From assembly GCF_014649915.1 (NCBI RefSeq), contig NZ_BMTY01000005.1, positions 267,534 to 331,533 on the forward strand: a DNA stretch of 64,000 bases, written 5' to 3'. Numbering within the stretch: position 1 is the stretch's first letter; every line of letters begins with the position of its first letter. This document shows positions 17,748 to 26,158 of this stretch, in pieces. Both the position numbers and the translations under genes were made by a program. This DNA is from Streptomyces toxytricini (GTDB taxonomy: Bacteria > Actinomycetota > Actinomycetes > Streptomycetales > Streptomycetaceae). The notes under the pieces are model-generated. The model made no database searches, had not been told where the DNA came from, and worked only from the letters and a program-made list of their open reading frames with translations.

Positions 17748-19342
17748 AGCGGCAGGTTCCCGTGCTTCCGGCTCGGCAGCTGCTGGTGCTTGGCCCGCAG
17801 CATGTCGAGGGCGGCGATCAGCCGGGAGCGCGTCTCCGCCGGGTCGATCACGTCGTCGACCAAGCCGCGCTCGGCCGCGTAGTAGGGGTGCATCAGCTCG
17901 GCCTGGTACTCCTTGATCTTCTGCGCGCGGGTCTCCTCCGGGTTGTCGGAGGCGGCGATCTCCCGCCGGAAGATGACGTTCGCCGCGCCCTCCGCGCCCA
18001 TCACCGCGATCTCGTTCGACGGCCACGCCAGCGCGATGTCGGCGCCGATCGACCGCGAGTCCATCACGATGTACGCACCGCCGTACGCCTTGCGCAGGAT
18101 CAGGCTGATCCGCGGCACCGTCGCGTTGCAGTACGCGTACAGCAGCTTCGCGCCGTGCCGGATGATGCCGTTGTGCTCCTGGTCGACGCCCGGCAGGAAG
18201 CCCGGCACGTCGATCAGCGTCACCAGCGGAATGCTGAACGCGTCGCAGAACTGCACGAACCGGGCCGCCTTCTCGGACGCCTGGATGTCCAGCACGCCCG
18301 CCAGGTGAGCCGGCTGGTTCGCGACGATCCCCACGACCTGCCCGCCGAGCCGCGCCAGCGCGCACACCACGTTCTGCGCCCACTGGCCGTGCACCTCGAA
18401 GTAGTCGCCGTGGTCGACGACCTCCTCGATCAGGTCGCGGATGTCGTAGCCCTGCGTCGGCCGCGCCGGGACCAGGTCCAGCAGGCTCTCGCAGCGCCGG
18501 TCGCACGGGTCCTCCCGGTCGCCGGCCGGCGGCAGCTCCCGGTTGTTCGACGGCAGCAGCGACAGCAGGTGCCGCACGTCCTCCAGGCAGCTCTGCTCGT
18601 CGTCGTACGCGAACGCCGCCACACCGGAGGCCGCGGCGTGGCTGTCCGCCCCGCCGAGGTGCTCCATCGTGACCGCCTCGCCGGTCACCGCCTGGACCAC
18701 GTCCGGTCCGGTGATGAACATCTGCGAGGTGCCGCGCACCATGAACACGAAGTCCGTCAGCGCCGGCGAGTAGGCGGCGCCGCCCGCGCACGGGCCGAGC
18801 ACCACCGAGATCTGCGGCAGCACCCCGGAGTTGCGGACGTTGCGCTGGAAGATGCCGCCGTACCCGGCGAGGGCCGTGACCCCCTCCTGGATGCGGGCAC
18901 CCGCACCGTCGCACAGTCCGACGATCGGCGCCCCGGCCGCCTCGGCCAGGTCCATCAGCTTGTGGATCTTCTCGGCGTGGGCCTCGCCCAGCGCGCCGCC
19001 GAAGATCCGGAAGTCGTGGGCGTACGCGAAGACGGTCCGGCCGTGCACCTTGCCCCAGCCCGTCACCACGCCGTCCGTGTGCGGCCGCTTGTCCTCCAGG
19101 CCGAAGCCCGTGGCGCGGTGCCGGCGCAGCCCCTCCACCTCGTTGAACGTGCCCTCGTCGAAGAGGATCGCGATGCGCTCGCGGGCGGTCAGCTTTCCCT
19201 TGGCGTGCTGCGCGGCCGTCGCGCGCTCGCTCGGACCGGCCTCGGCGAGCGCCCGCATGGCGCCCAGCTCGGCCGTCCGCTCGCGCAGGGAGGCGTAGCG
19301 GATGGTCTCGTTCTCCAGCGGTCTTTCGTCGACGATGCTCAT
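17744..19342 (-). CDS. Acyl-CoA carboxylase beta subunit (carboxyltransferase, PccB/AccD-type)
   Basis: A 532-residue biotin-dependent carboxyltransferase. Oxyanion-hole glycines are seen in CDGAGARIQEGV, GPCAGGAAYSPALTDFVFM and later in RKAYGGAYIVM; the substrate-gating region is DVPGFLPGVDQEHNGIIRHGAK. It would make malonyl-CoA or methylmalonyl-CoA. The epsilon gene follows with a 4-bp overlap. It is the first gene of the long minus-strand run and probably supplies extender units to the PfaA-like synthase at the other end of the block. The Asp/Ile gating residue was not resolved here, so substrate choice is open. Confidence 0.93.
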   Translation of the reverse strand: MSIVDERPLENETIRYASLRERTAELGAMRALAEAGPSERATAAQHAKGKLTARERIAILFDEGTFNEVEGLRRHRATGFGLEDKRPHTDGVVTGWGKVHGRTVFAYAHDFRIFGGALGEAHAEKIHKLMDLAEAAGAPIVGLCDGAGARIQEGVTALAGYGGIFQRNVRNSGVLPQISVVLGPCAGGAAYSPALTDFVFMVRGTSQMFITGPDVVQAVTGEAVTMEHLGGADSHAAASGVAAFAYDDEQSCLEDVRHLLSLLPSNNRELPPAGDREDPCDRRCESLLDLVPARPTQGYDIRDLIEEVVDHGDYFEVHGQWAQNVVCALARLGGQVVGIVANQPAHLAGVLDIQASEKAARFVQFCDAFSIPLVTLIDVPGFLPGVDQEHNGIIRHGAKLLYAYCNATVPRISLILRKAYGGAYIVMDSRSIGADIALAWPSNEIAVMGAEGAANVIFRREIAASDNPEETRAQKIKEYQAELMHPYYAAERGLVDDVIDPAETRSRLIAALDMLRAKHQQLPSRKHGNLPL

Positions 19343-19599
19343 GCGGGCCCTTTCGACACATCAGGCACCGGGTACGGACCGGTGTCGCCCAGCCAGCTTG
19401 GGAGCGCCCGCTACAGCCGGGCTCGAATTCCGACCGCAGCCGGACGCAGGACCGCTGGCACCGCGGCAGGGGAGGGTTTCCGGGCCGGGAACACCCCTCC
19501 CGCCAGGGCGTTTCGAGTGCGTGTCGAGGCCCGCGGGTCACCTTGGGCACAGCGGGGGCGCGCGGCGGCGCGGCCCGAACCGAGCGAAGGAGGCCCGCC
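19343..19599. promoter_or_regulatory. Divergent promoter region between carboxylase operon and MBL gene
   Basis: A 257-bp non-coding region separates the leftward carboxylase-aromatic run from the rightward metallo-hydrolase gene. It contains two TCGAG direct repeats with 11-bp spacing (19511-19528, listed separately). No convincing -10/-35 pair was found for the leftward genes. Confidence 0.5.
19511..19528 (+). promoter_or_regulatory. Candidate SARP heptamer pair upstream of the MBL gene
   Basis: TTTCGAG (19511-19517) and TGTCGAG (19522-19528) are direct repeats spaced exactly 11 bp. TCGAG with 11-bp spacing is the classical recognition pattern of ActII-ORF4/DnrI-type SARPs. The pair lies 72 bp upstream of the GTG at 19600; a weak -10 (TCACCT, 19538-19543) lies about 9 bp downstream. 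The site was recognised from sequence only. Confidence 0.5.
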
Positions 19600-20529
19600 G
19601 TGCACGGCGCGCACCACCGGGAGCCGGCCGGCGACGCCACCCTCACCGAGGTGGCCGACGGCGTCCACGCCTACGTCCAGCCGCCCGGCGGCTGGTGCCT
19701 GAACAACGCGGGCATCATCCACGACGGCGGCCACAGCGCCCTCGTCGACACCGCCGCCACCGAGGCCCGCGCCCGCGGGCTGCGCGCGGCCGCGCTGCGG
19801 CTCGCCCCGCGGCCGCCGAAGGCCGTCGTCAACACGCACTTCCACGGCGACCACACCTACGGCAACTGCCTCTTCCCCGAAGCGCTGGCCATCGGCCACG
19901 AACGCACCCGCAGCATGGTCCTGGCCGCCGGGAAGCACATGGCCGGCCTGTGGCCGGAGGTCTGCTGGGGCGACATCGACATCACCCCGCCGCAGCTCAC
20001 CTTCCGCGACCGCACCACCCTCCACGTGGGGGACGTCCGCGCGGAGATCGTCCACATCGGGCCGGCCGCGCACACCACCGACGACACCGTCGTCTGGCTC
20101 CCGGACCGGCGCGTTCTGTTCACCGGGGACCTCGTCATGAACGGCGTCACCCCGTTCTGCGCGATGGGCTCCGTCAGCGGCTCCCTCGACGCGCTGGACC
20201 GGCTGCGCGCCCTCGGCGCCGACACCGTCGTCCCCGGCCACGGCCCCGTCGGCGGCCCCGGCCTCCTCGACGCGAACGAGGCCTACTTCCGGTACGTCCG
20301 GGACCTCGCCGCGGACGGAGCGGCCGCCGGCCTGACGCCGCTGGAACTCGCCCGGACCGCCGGGCCGGGCCCGTACGCCGGCCTCCTCGACCCCGAGCGG
20401 CTGCTGCCCAACCTCCACCGCGCGTACGCCGAGCTGCAGGGGCTGGCGCCGGGCGGCCCGCTCGACATCGGCGCCCTCTTCGAGGAGATGGCGCTCTACC
20501 GCGGCGGCCGCCCCGCCTGCGCCGCCTGA
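19600..20529 (+). CDS. Metallo-beta-lactamase-fold hydrolase
   Basis: A 309-residue MBL-fold protein with the zinc motif NTHFHGDHTYG (His80, His82, Asp84, His85), AAHTTDD with the next His, FTGDLVMNGV with the bridging Asp, and PGHGP with the last His. A start inside the longer frame is chosen at GTG 19600 because GAAGGAGG precedes it. Such enzymes in antibiotic loci act as thioesterases, lactonases or resistance hydrolases. Its place between a likely SARP site and the SARP gene suggests it belongs to a cluster, but the substrate is unknown. Confidence 0.85.
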   Translation: MHGAHHREPAGDATLTEVADGVHAYVQPPGGWCLNNAGIIHDGGHSALVDTAATEARARGLRAAALRLAPRPPKAVVNTHFHGDHTYGNCLFPEALAIGHERTRSMVLAAGKHMAGLWPEVCWGDIDITPPQLTFRDRTTLHVGDVRAEIVHIGPAAHTTDDTVVWLPDRRVLFTGDLVMNGVTPFCAMGSVSGSLDALDRLRALGADTVVPGHGPVGGPGLLDANEAYFRYVRDLAADGAAAGLTPLELARTAGPGPYAGLLDPERLLPNLHRAYAELQGLAPGGPLDIGALFEEMALYRGGRPACAA

Positions 20530-20580
20530 CCCCGCCGCCGCCCCGCGCCCCGGCGCTTGCACCCCGCCGCCCGGAACCCC

Positions 20581-20620
20581 TCCCGAGCTGCACTGGAGCC
20601 GCCCTGGAGAGGCCCTGGAG
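20581..20620 (+). promoter_or_regulatory. Candidate autoregulatory SARP repeat array
   Basis: Four direct heptamers at exact 11-bp spacing lie upstream of the SARP gene: TCCCGAG (20581), ACTGGAG (20592), CCTGGAG (20603), CCTGGAG (20614). The first is degenerate. A -10-like TAGCAT (20672-20677) lies 51 bp further on, farther than in textbook SARP promoters. Autoregulation is inferred from spacing alone. Confidence 0.45.
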
Positions 20621-20747
20621 GGCGGCGCCACCCCGCCCGGTGCGACCGGCGCCTTCCGGCCGCGGCTCCCCTAGCATCCGGAAGGAGGGGCGGGCCGACC
20701 GCCCGCCGGAGCACGCCACGCCCGAAGCGGGGGATCAGGAGGGGCCG

Positions 20748-23700
20748 GTGAGCGGGGACGTCAGCTTCGCGGTGCTGGGACCGCTGGAGGTCAGGACCGG
20801 GGACGAACGGCTGCGCCTGGGCGGCCCCATCCCCGCACGGGTGCTCGCCACCCTGCTGCTCGAACCGGGCCGGACCGTCTCCGTCTCCCGCCTCGTCGCG
20901 GCGGCCTGGGACGACGAACCCCCCACCACCGCCGCCCACCAGGTCCGCAAGGCCGTCGCCGACCTGCGCCAGCGCATACCCGGCGGCGCCACCGCCATCG
21001 CCACCGAAGGCCCCGGCTACCGCATCGACGTCGACCCCGCCCGCCTCGACCTCACCCTCTTCACCCACCGCCTCCAGCAGGCCCGCAGCGCCCTCGACGC
21101 CCACCGCCCCGCCGAGGCCGCCGGCCACCTGCGCGACGGGCTCGCCCTGTGGCGCGGCCCCGTCCTCGCCGGCAGCAGCGGCCCCGTCATCGCCGCCGCC
21201 TCCGCCGTCCTCGAAGAACGCCGGCTGACCGCCGTCGAACAGCTCGTCGAACTGCGCCTCGCCCTCGGCGAGAGCGGCGAACTCATCGGCGACCTGCGCG
21301 AACTGATCGCCGAGCACCCGCTGCGGGAAACCCTCCGCGGCCACCTGATGCTCGCCCTCTACCGCTCCGGACGCCAGGCCGAGGCCCTCGCCGAATTCGG
21401 CCGGGTCCGCGAACTGCTCGTCGAGGACCTCGGCATCGACCCCGGCCCCCAGCTGACCCGCCTCCACGAGGCGATCCTCCGCGACAGCCCCGAACTCGCC
21501 GCTCCCGAGCCCGCCGCCCCGCCCGCCGCCCCTCCTGCGGACACCCCCGCCGCACCGGCCGGCGCCCCCTGCACCCTCCCGCCCGACCTCCCCGACTTCA
21601 CCGGCCGCGAACGCGAGCTGCGCCACCTCCTCGCCCCGCCCGACCCCGGCCTGCCGGACGCCGCCGCGCGCGTCCTCGGCATCGACGGCATGGGCGGCAG
21701 CGGCAAGACCGCCCTCGCCCTGCACGCCGCCCACCGGCTCGCCCCCGGCTACCCCGACGGCCGGCTCTACGCCGACCTGCGCGGCTTCTCCTCCGCCGAG
21801 AACCCCCGCCCGCCCGGCGCCGTCATCGGCTCCCTGCTGCGCATCCTCGGCACCCCCGGCGAGCGCATCCCCGACGACCTCGACGGCCGCACCGCCCTGT
21901 GGCGGGCCACCCTCGCCGGCCGCCGGGTCCTCCTCGTCCTCGACGACGCCGCGGACGCCGCGCAGGTACGGCCGCTGCTCCCGGCCTCCTCCGGCTGCCT
22001 CGTCCTCGTCACCAGCCGCACCCGCATGACCGGGCTGGACGGCGCCGACTGGATCGGCGTCGCGGCGATGCCGCCGACCGACGGCCTCGCCCTGATCACC
22101 CGCGTCCTCGGCGCGGACCGCGTGCGCGCCGAACCCGGCGCCGCCGCCGAACTCGGCGCCCTCTGCGGGCACCTGCCGCTCGCCCTGCGCATCGCCGGCG
22201 CCCGGCTGCGCAGCCGGCCGCGCTGGACCGTCCGCCACCTCGTCGACCGGCTCGGCGACGAGGCCCGCCGCATCGACGAGCTCAGCTCGGGCGACCAGAG
22301 CGTCAAGGCGACCCTCCAGCTGTCCTACGAGGCGATGACCCCCGCCCACCGCGATGCCCTGCGGCTCCTCGGCCTGCACCCGGGCCGCGACATGGGCGTC
22401 CACTCGGCGGCCGCCCTGCTGGGCAGCGGGCTGCGGGAGGCCGAGGACGTGCTGGAGCACCTCCTCGACATGAACCTCGCCTGCCAGTACGAGATGGGCC
22501 GCTACGCCCTCCACGACATGGTCCGCAGCTTCACCCACAGCCTGCACGGCGCGCCGCCCCGGCCGCAGGAGCGGGCCGCCCTCGAACGGGTCCTCGACCA
22601 CTTCCTCGCCGCCACCGAGGAGGCCTGCCGGATCCGCTTCCCCGGCCGGGCCCCCGCGGGAGGGGAAGCGCCCGCGCCCGCGGAGGCCGGGCTGCCCGGT
22701 CTCCCGGCCCCCGTCGACGCCGCAGCCGCAGAGGACTGGTTCGAGCGGGAGCAGGGCGCGCTGCTCGCGGCCGCGGAGTGCGCCGAGCGGGCCCGTTTCG
22801 ACCGGCACGCCGTCCACCTGGCCCGCAACCTCGCCTTCCACCTCAACGCGCGCAGCAGCCTGGAGGAGTTCGGCCGGGTCGCCGCCGTCGCGGTCGCCGC
22901 GGCCCGTCGCCTGGGCGACCCGGCCCTCCTGCGGGTCAGCCTGTCGAACCAGGCCGTCGCCCACTGCAAGCTCGGCCGGTTCGCCGAGGGCGTCACCGCC
23001 GCGACCGAGGCCCTGCGCCTCGCCGCCGGCCTCGCCGACCGGTCCGGCGAGGCGGTCTGCCTCACCCTGCTCGGCCTGCTGCAGAGCCTCCTCGGCGACC
23101 TCGCCGCGGCCCGCCGCCACCTGGAGCGCGGGGCCGCCCTGCACCGGGACCTCGCCGACACGCGGCAGGAGGCGTACACCCTGTGCAACCTCAGCTCCGT
23201 CCTGGCCTGGACCGGCCGGCACGCGGAGGCCGCCGCGGCCGCCGCCCGCGCCGTCGCCCTGACCCGGCGGGCCGGCACCGCCGGCGAGCAGGTGTCCGCG
23301 CTCAACGACCTGGCCGTCGCCCGCCTCGCGCTCGGCGAGGACCAGGAGGCCCTCGCCGCCCTGGAACGGGCCATGGACCTGGCGGGGGAGTGCCGCATGC
23401 CGGAGAACCTCGGCTTCACCCTCGCCCTGGCCGCCGAGGCCTGCCGGCGCACCGGCCGCACGGTCCTCGCCGACGACCACGCCGAACGGGCCCTGGAGCT
23501 CATCCGCGCGCACGGCACCGCGATGCGGCAGGCGGTCGTGGAGAACGTCCTCGGCCGGGTCCACCTGCTGCGCGGCGCCCCCGAACGGGCCAGGGAACTC
23601 CACTCCGACGCCCTCCGCAGCGCCGGGGCCGTCGGCTACCGCATCGAGGCCGCCAGGGCGCTGCACGGCCTGGCCCTCGCCTTCGAGGCGCTCGGCGACC

Positions 23701-23798
23701 CGGAACGGGCCCGCACCCACCGCGACCGCGCCGACGCCGCGTTCGCCGCCCTGACCGGAGCCGAGGCACCCGACACCGCCCTCGCCCCCGTCCCCTGA
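20748..23798 (+). CDS. AfsR-like SARP transcriptional regulator with NB-ARC and TPR domains
   Basis: A 1016-residue pathway regulator. The N-terminus is a winged-helix OmpR-type DNA-binding domain (1-95, SFAVLGPLEVRTG...) followed by a bacterial transcriptional activation domain (about 100-250, ending in LGIDPGPQL). An Ala/Pro linker leads to an NB-ARC ATPase with Walker A GMGGSGKT (Lys320), the Walker B-like VLLVLDDAADA and VTSRTRM. TPR-like helical repeats fill about 640-1000. The start is GTG 20748 behind AGGAGGGG. The domain order is that of AfsR. It lies between blocks 1 and 2 and is the only obvious pathway activator, so it probably controls one or both. Candidate binding arrays occur at 19.5, 20.6 and 27.9 kb. 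Confidence 0.93.
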   Translation: MSGDVSFAVLGPLEVRTGDERLRLGGPIPARVLATLLLEPGRTVSVSRLVAAAWDDEPPTTAAHQVRKAVADLRQRIPGGATAIATEGPGYRIDVDPARLDLTLFTHRLQQARSALDAHRPAEAAGHLRDGLALWRGPVLAGSSGPVIAAASAVLEERRLTAVEQLVELRLALGESGELIGDLRELIAEHPLRETLRGHLMLALYRSGRQAEALAEFGRVRELLVEDLGIDPGPQLTRLHEAILRDSPELAAPEPAAPPAAPPADTPAAPAGAPCTLPPDLPDFTGRERELRHLLAPPDPGLPDAAARVLGIDGMGGSGKTALALHAAHRLAPGYPDGRLYADLRGFSSAENPRPPGAVIGSLLRILGTPGERIPDDLDGRTALWRATLAGRRVLLVLDDAADAAQVRPLLPASSGCLVLVTSRTRMTGLDGADWIGVAAMPPTDGLALITRVLGADRVRAEPGAAAELGALCGHLPLALRIAGARLRSRPRWTVRHLVDRLGDEARRIDELSSGDQSVKATLQLSYEAMTPAHRDALRLLGLHPGRDMGVHSAAALLGSGLREAEDVLEHLLDMNLACQYEMGRYALHDMVRSFTHSLHGAPPRPQERAALERVLDHFLAATEEACRIRFPGRAPAGGEAPAPAEAGLPGLPAPVDAAAAEDWFEREQGALLAAAECAERARFDRHAVHLARNLAFHLNARSSLEEFGRVAAVAVAAARRLGDPALLRVSLSNQAVAHCKLGRFAEGVTAATEALRLAAGLADRSGEAVCLTLLGLLQSLLGDLAAARRHLERGAALHRDLADTRQEAYTLCNLSSVLAWTGRHAEAAAAAARAVALTRRAGTAGEQVSALNDLAVARLALGEDQEALAALERAMDLAGECRMPENLGFTLALAAEACRRTGRTVLADDHAERALELIRAHGTAMRQAVVENVLGRVHLLRGAPERARELHSDALRSAGAVGYRIEAARALHGLALAFEALGDPERARTHRDRADAAFAALTGAEAPDTALAPVP

Positions 23799-23828
23799 AC
23801 CCGGGGCCGGGGGTGCGGCGGCGCGGCC

Positions 23829-23966
23829 CTACGGCCGGACGAACGACGGGCCGATCTCGGTCGCGCGCACCTCACCACCCCCGCCCGCCGGGCCGAGGGC
23901 GGCGCCCGCCCCGCAGACGGCCGCCAGTGCCACCGCCGCCACCAGGGCGGCCACCGTCCTCCGCAT
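23829..23966 (-). CDS. Small secreted peptide, 45 residues
   Basis: A short reading frame with a textbook secretion signal: MRRTVAALVAAVALAAVCGAG has the two-Arg N-terminus, a hydrophobic core and small residues before a likely cleavage site. A mature tail of about 20 residues follows, ending in IGPSFVRP. GAGGAGGGG lies about 8 nt upstream of the ATG, which supports expression. It lies tail-to-tail with the SARP gene (30 bp gap) and 135 bp upstream of nothing else on its strand except the P450 end. I do not recognise a family. It could be a secreted signalling peptide or a leader-only relic; the SignalP-type pattern is the main evidence. Confidence 0.6.
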   Translation of the reverse strand: MRRTVAALVAAVALAAVCGAGAALGPAGGGGEVRATEIGPSFVRP

Positions 23967-24101
23967 CACGCGAACCCCTCCTCGCCGGGGCCGGCGCGCC
24001 CCGCGGCGCGCCCGGCAGGACCATGCTGGCCGCGGCCGTTCCCGAAGGGTTCCCGCCCGGATCCCGCGCCGCGGCGGCGGCCCGGGCCGCCCGTACGCCG
24101 C

Positions 24102-25325
24102 TCACCCGGTCAGGCGCAGCGGCAGCGTCCGCAGCCCGCCCACCACGATCGAGTCCAGCCGCTCCGGCGCAGCATCGAGATCCACGCTGCGGACCTGGCG
24201 GGCGAACTCCCTCAGCACCGCCCGGATCTCCAGCTTCGCCAGCTGCGAGCCCACGCAGTAGTGCGGGCCCGCGCCCAGCGCCAGGTGCCGGTTCGGGGTG
24301 CGCCGGATGTCGAAGGCGTCCGGGTCGGCGAAGTGCGCGGGGTCCCGGTTCGCCGACGGCAGCCAGCACACCACGAGGTCGCCCTCGCGGACCCGCCGCC
24401 CGCCCAGCACCGCGTCCCCCGCGGCCCGCCGTACGAGGTGCGTGGCGCTGCAGGTCCAGCGCAGGATCTCCTCGATCGCCGTCCCCGCCACCTCCTCGAA
24501 GCCGGTGCGCAGCAGCTCCCACTGCGCGGGCCGCTCCAGCAGCGCGAGCATGCCGCCCGACATGGCGAGCCGTACGTTCTCCGTCCCCCCGACGAGCAGG
24601 TTGTCGCAGTTGAGGACGACGTCCTCGACGGGCAGCGGCCGGCCGTCCAGGCGCACCGCTGCGAGGACGCTGACCAGGTCGTCGCCGGGTGCGGCCCGCC
24701 GCCGCTCCACCAACTCGCCGAAATAGTCGAGGATCTGCAGGTGCGCCAGCGTCCGCTCCGTCGCGGTGCCCGCGCAGAACGCGTCCGTCGTCCACTCCAC
24801 GATGTCCGGCCGGTCCCGCTCCGGGATCCCGAGGAAGGTGCAGACCACCTCCACCGGGAGGACCGCCGCGATGCCGGTCACGAAGTCGGTGCGCCCGGCC
24901 GCCACCGCGTCCCGGACGATCCGCTCCGCCTGCGCGTCCAGGGCGTCCGACAGCAGCCGCAGGTTGCGGGGGGCGAACCAGCCGGCGACGGCCCCGCGCA
25001 GCACCCGGTGGCGCTCGGGCTCGGACAGGGCCAGGGTCCGGTTGCCGCCCGGGTCGTCGCCCTGGGCGCGGGGCCGCAGCAGGATCCCCGAGGCGGAGCT
25101 GTACGTCCGTGCGTCCCGCAGCACCTCGTCGATCTCGTCGTAGCGGGTCAGCGACCAGAAGCCGGGGAACTCGCCGGGCCCGTGCCAGAGCACCGGCTCC
25201 TGTTCGCGCAGCCGGGCCCACAGGGCGTACGGGTCGCCCGAGCGGTGCGTCTCGCCGTCGAGGAGGCGGGCGGTGTCGTCCTGCGCGGTCGTCCGCGGCG
25301 CGTGCGCCGCCGCCGTGGCGCTCAC
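24102..25325 (-). CDS. Cytochrome P450, candidate amino-acid beta-hydroxylase
   Basis: A 407-residue soluble P450. The heme ligand is Cys357 in LGAGPHYCVGSQLAKLE, the ExxR motif is EEILR, and the I-helix reads LLVGGTENVRLA in place of AGxET. The GTG start overlaps the thioesterase stop (GTGA). With the A-T didomain and thioesterase upstream it repeats the NikP1/NikQ/NikP2 arrangement (also NovH/NovI), in which the P450 hydroxylates the beta-carbon of an aminoacyl-S-carrier. That role is inferred from context; substrate identity is unknown. Confidence 0.9.
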   Translation of the reverse strand: MSATAAAHAPRTTAQDDTARLLDGETHRSGDPYALWARLREQEPVLWHGPGEFPGFWSLTRYDEIDEVLRDARTYSSASGILLRPRAQGDDPGGNRTLALSEPERHRVLRGAVAGWFAPRNLRLLSDALDAQAERIVRDAVAAGRTDFVTGIAAVLPVEVVCTFLGIPERDRPDIVEWTTDAFCAGTATERTLAHLQILDYFGELVERRRAAPGDDLVSVLAAVRLDGRPLPVEDVVLNCDNLLVGGTENVRLAMSGGMLALLERPAQWELLRTGFEEVAGTAIEEILRWTCSATHLVRRAAGDAVLGGRRVREGDLVVCWLPSANRDPAHFADPDAFDIRRTPNRHLALGAGPHYCVGSQLAKLEIRAVLREFARQVRSVDLDAAPERLDSIVVGGLRTLPLRLTG

Positions 25326-26074
25326 GGCGCCGAGGGGGCCGCGGCGGCCGCCGACCGGGCCAGCTCGTCGGAGATCAGCGGGAACGGCGGCTCGGTCCGC
25401 AGGTAGAAGTGCCCGCCGGGCAGCACGATCGGGGTGAAGGCGCCGGAGGTGTGCCCGCTCCACTGGGCGAACCGGGTGCGGATCTCCGGGATGTCGTCCT
25501 CCCCGGCGACCGCGACCAGGCGGGAGGAGATCCGGGCGTCCTCGTACCCGCCGTAGTGGGCGACGAGCCGCAGGTCGGCCTTGATGTACTCCAGCAGCAG
25601 CTCCATCAGCTCGTCGTCCTGGAGCAGTTCGATGCTGAGCGGCTCGTACCGGCCGAGGTAGCCGAGGACGTCCGCGGTGTCCTCGAAGGGCACCGGCGGG
25701 CGCAGCGAGGGCGCCGCCGCCGACGACACCACCAGGACGGGCACGGGCCGGCCGGCCCGCTCCAGCAGCCGGGCCGTCTCGAACGCGACGTACGCGCCCA
25801 TGCTGTGCCCGAACAGCACGGAGTACGCCTCCCCGCTCGCCAGGACCTCGTCGGCGACGGCCCGCGCCAGCGCCGTCAGCGACGCGGGATGGTCCTGCGT
25901 GATGCGGTCCTCGCGGCCGGGGTACTGCACGGCGTGGACGCGGGCCCCGGGCAGCAGGCCCTGCCAGGAGCGGAAGAAGGAGGCGCAGCCGCCCGCGTGG
26001 GGGAAGCACAGGACGGCCGGGCGCCCGTCGCGCCCGGGCGTGAACTCTCTGATGGAGCTGGTGGTCGAAGGCAT
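25322..26074 (-). CDS. Type II thioesterase
   Basis: A 250-residue alpha/beta hydrolase with the classical type II TE features: FPHAGGCASFF near residue 24, nucleophile motif FGHSMGAYVAFE, Asp in AGEDD and the catalytic His in LPGGHFYL. In the A-T/P450/TE cassette the thioesterase releases the free beta-hydroxy amino acid (NikP2 role); alternatively it edits misprimed carriers. It lies 84 bp after the A-T gene and overlaps the P450 start. Confidence 0.92.
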   Translation of the reverse strand: MPSTTSSIREFTPGRDGRPAVLCFPHAGGCASFFRSWQGLLPGARVHAVQYPGREDRITQDHPASLTALARAVADEVLASGEAYSVLFGHSMGAYVAFETARLLERAGRPVPVLVVSSAAAPSLRPPVPFEDTADVLGYLGRYEPLSIELLQDDELMELLLEYIKADLRLVAHYGGYEDARISSRLVAVAGEDDIPEIRTRFAQWSGHTSGAFTPIVLPGGHFYLRTEPPFPLISDELARSAAAAAPSAP

Positions 26075-26158
26075 GGGGAACCCATCGGTGTCGTGGCGGA
26101 CGGACGTACGTACGGACGGATGCGCGGGCGGCGCGGGCGGGTCGGGCGGGGCCGGCAG

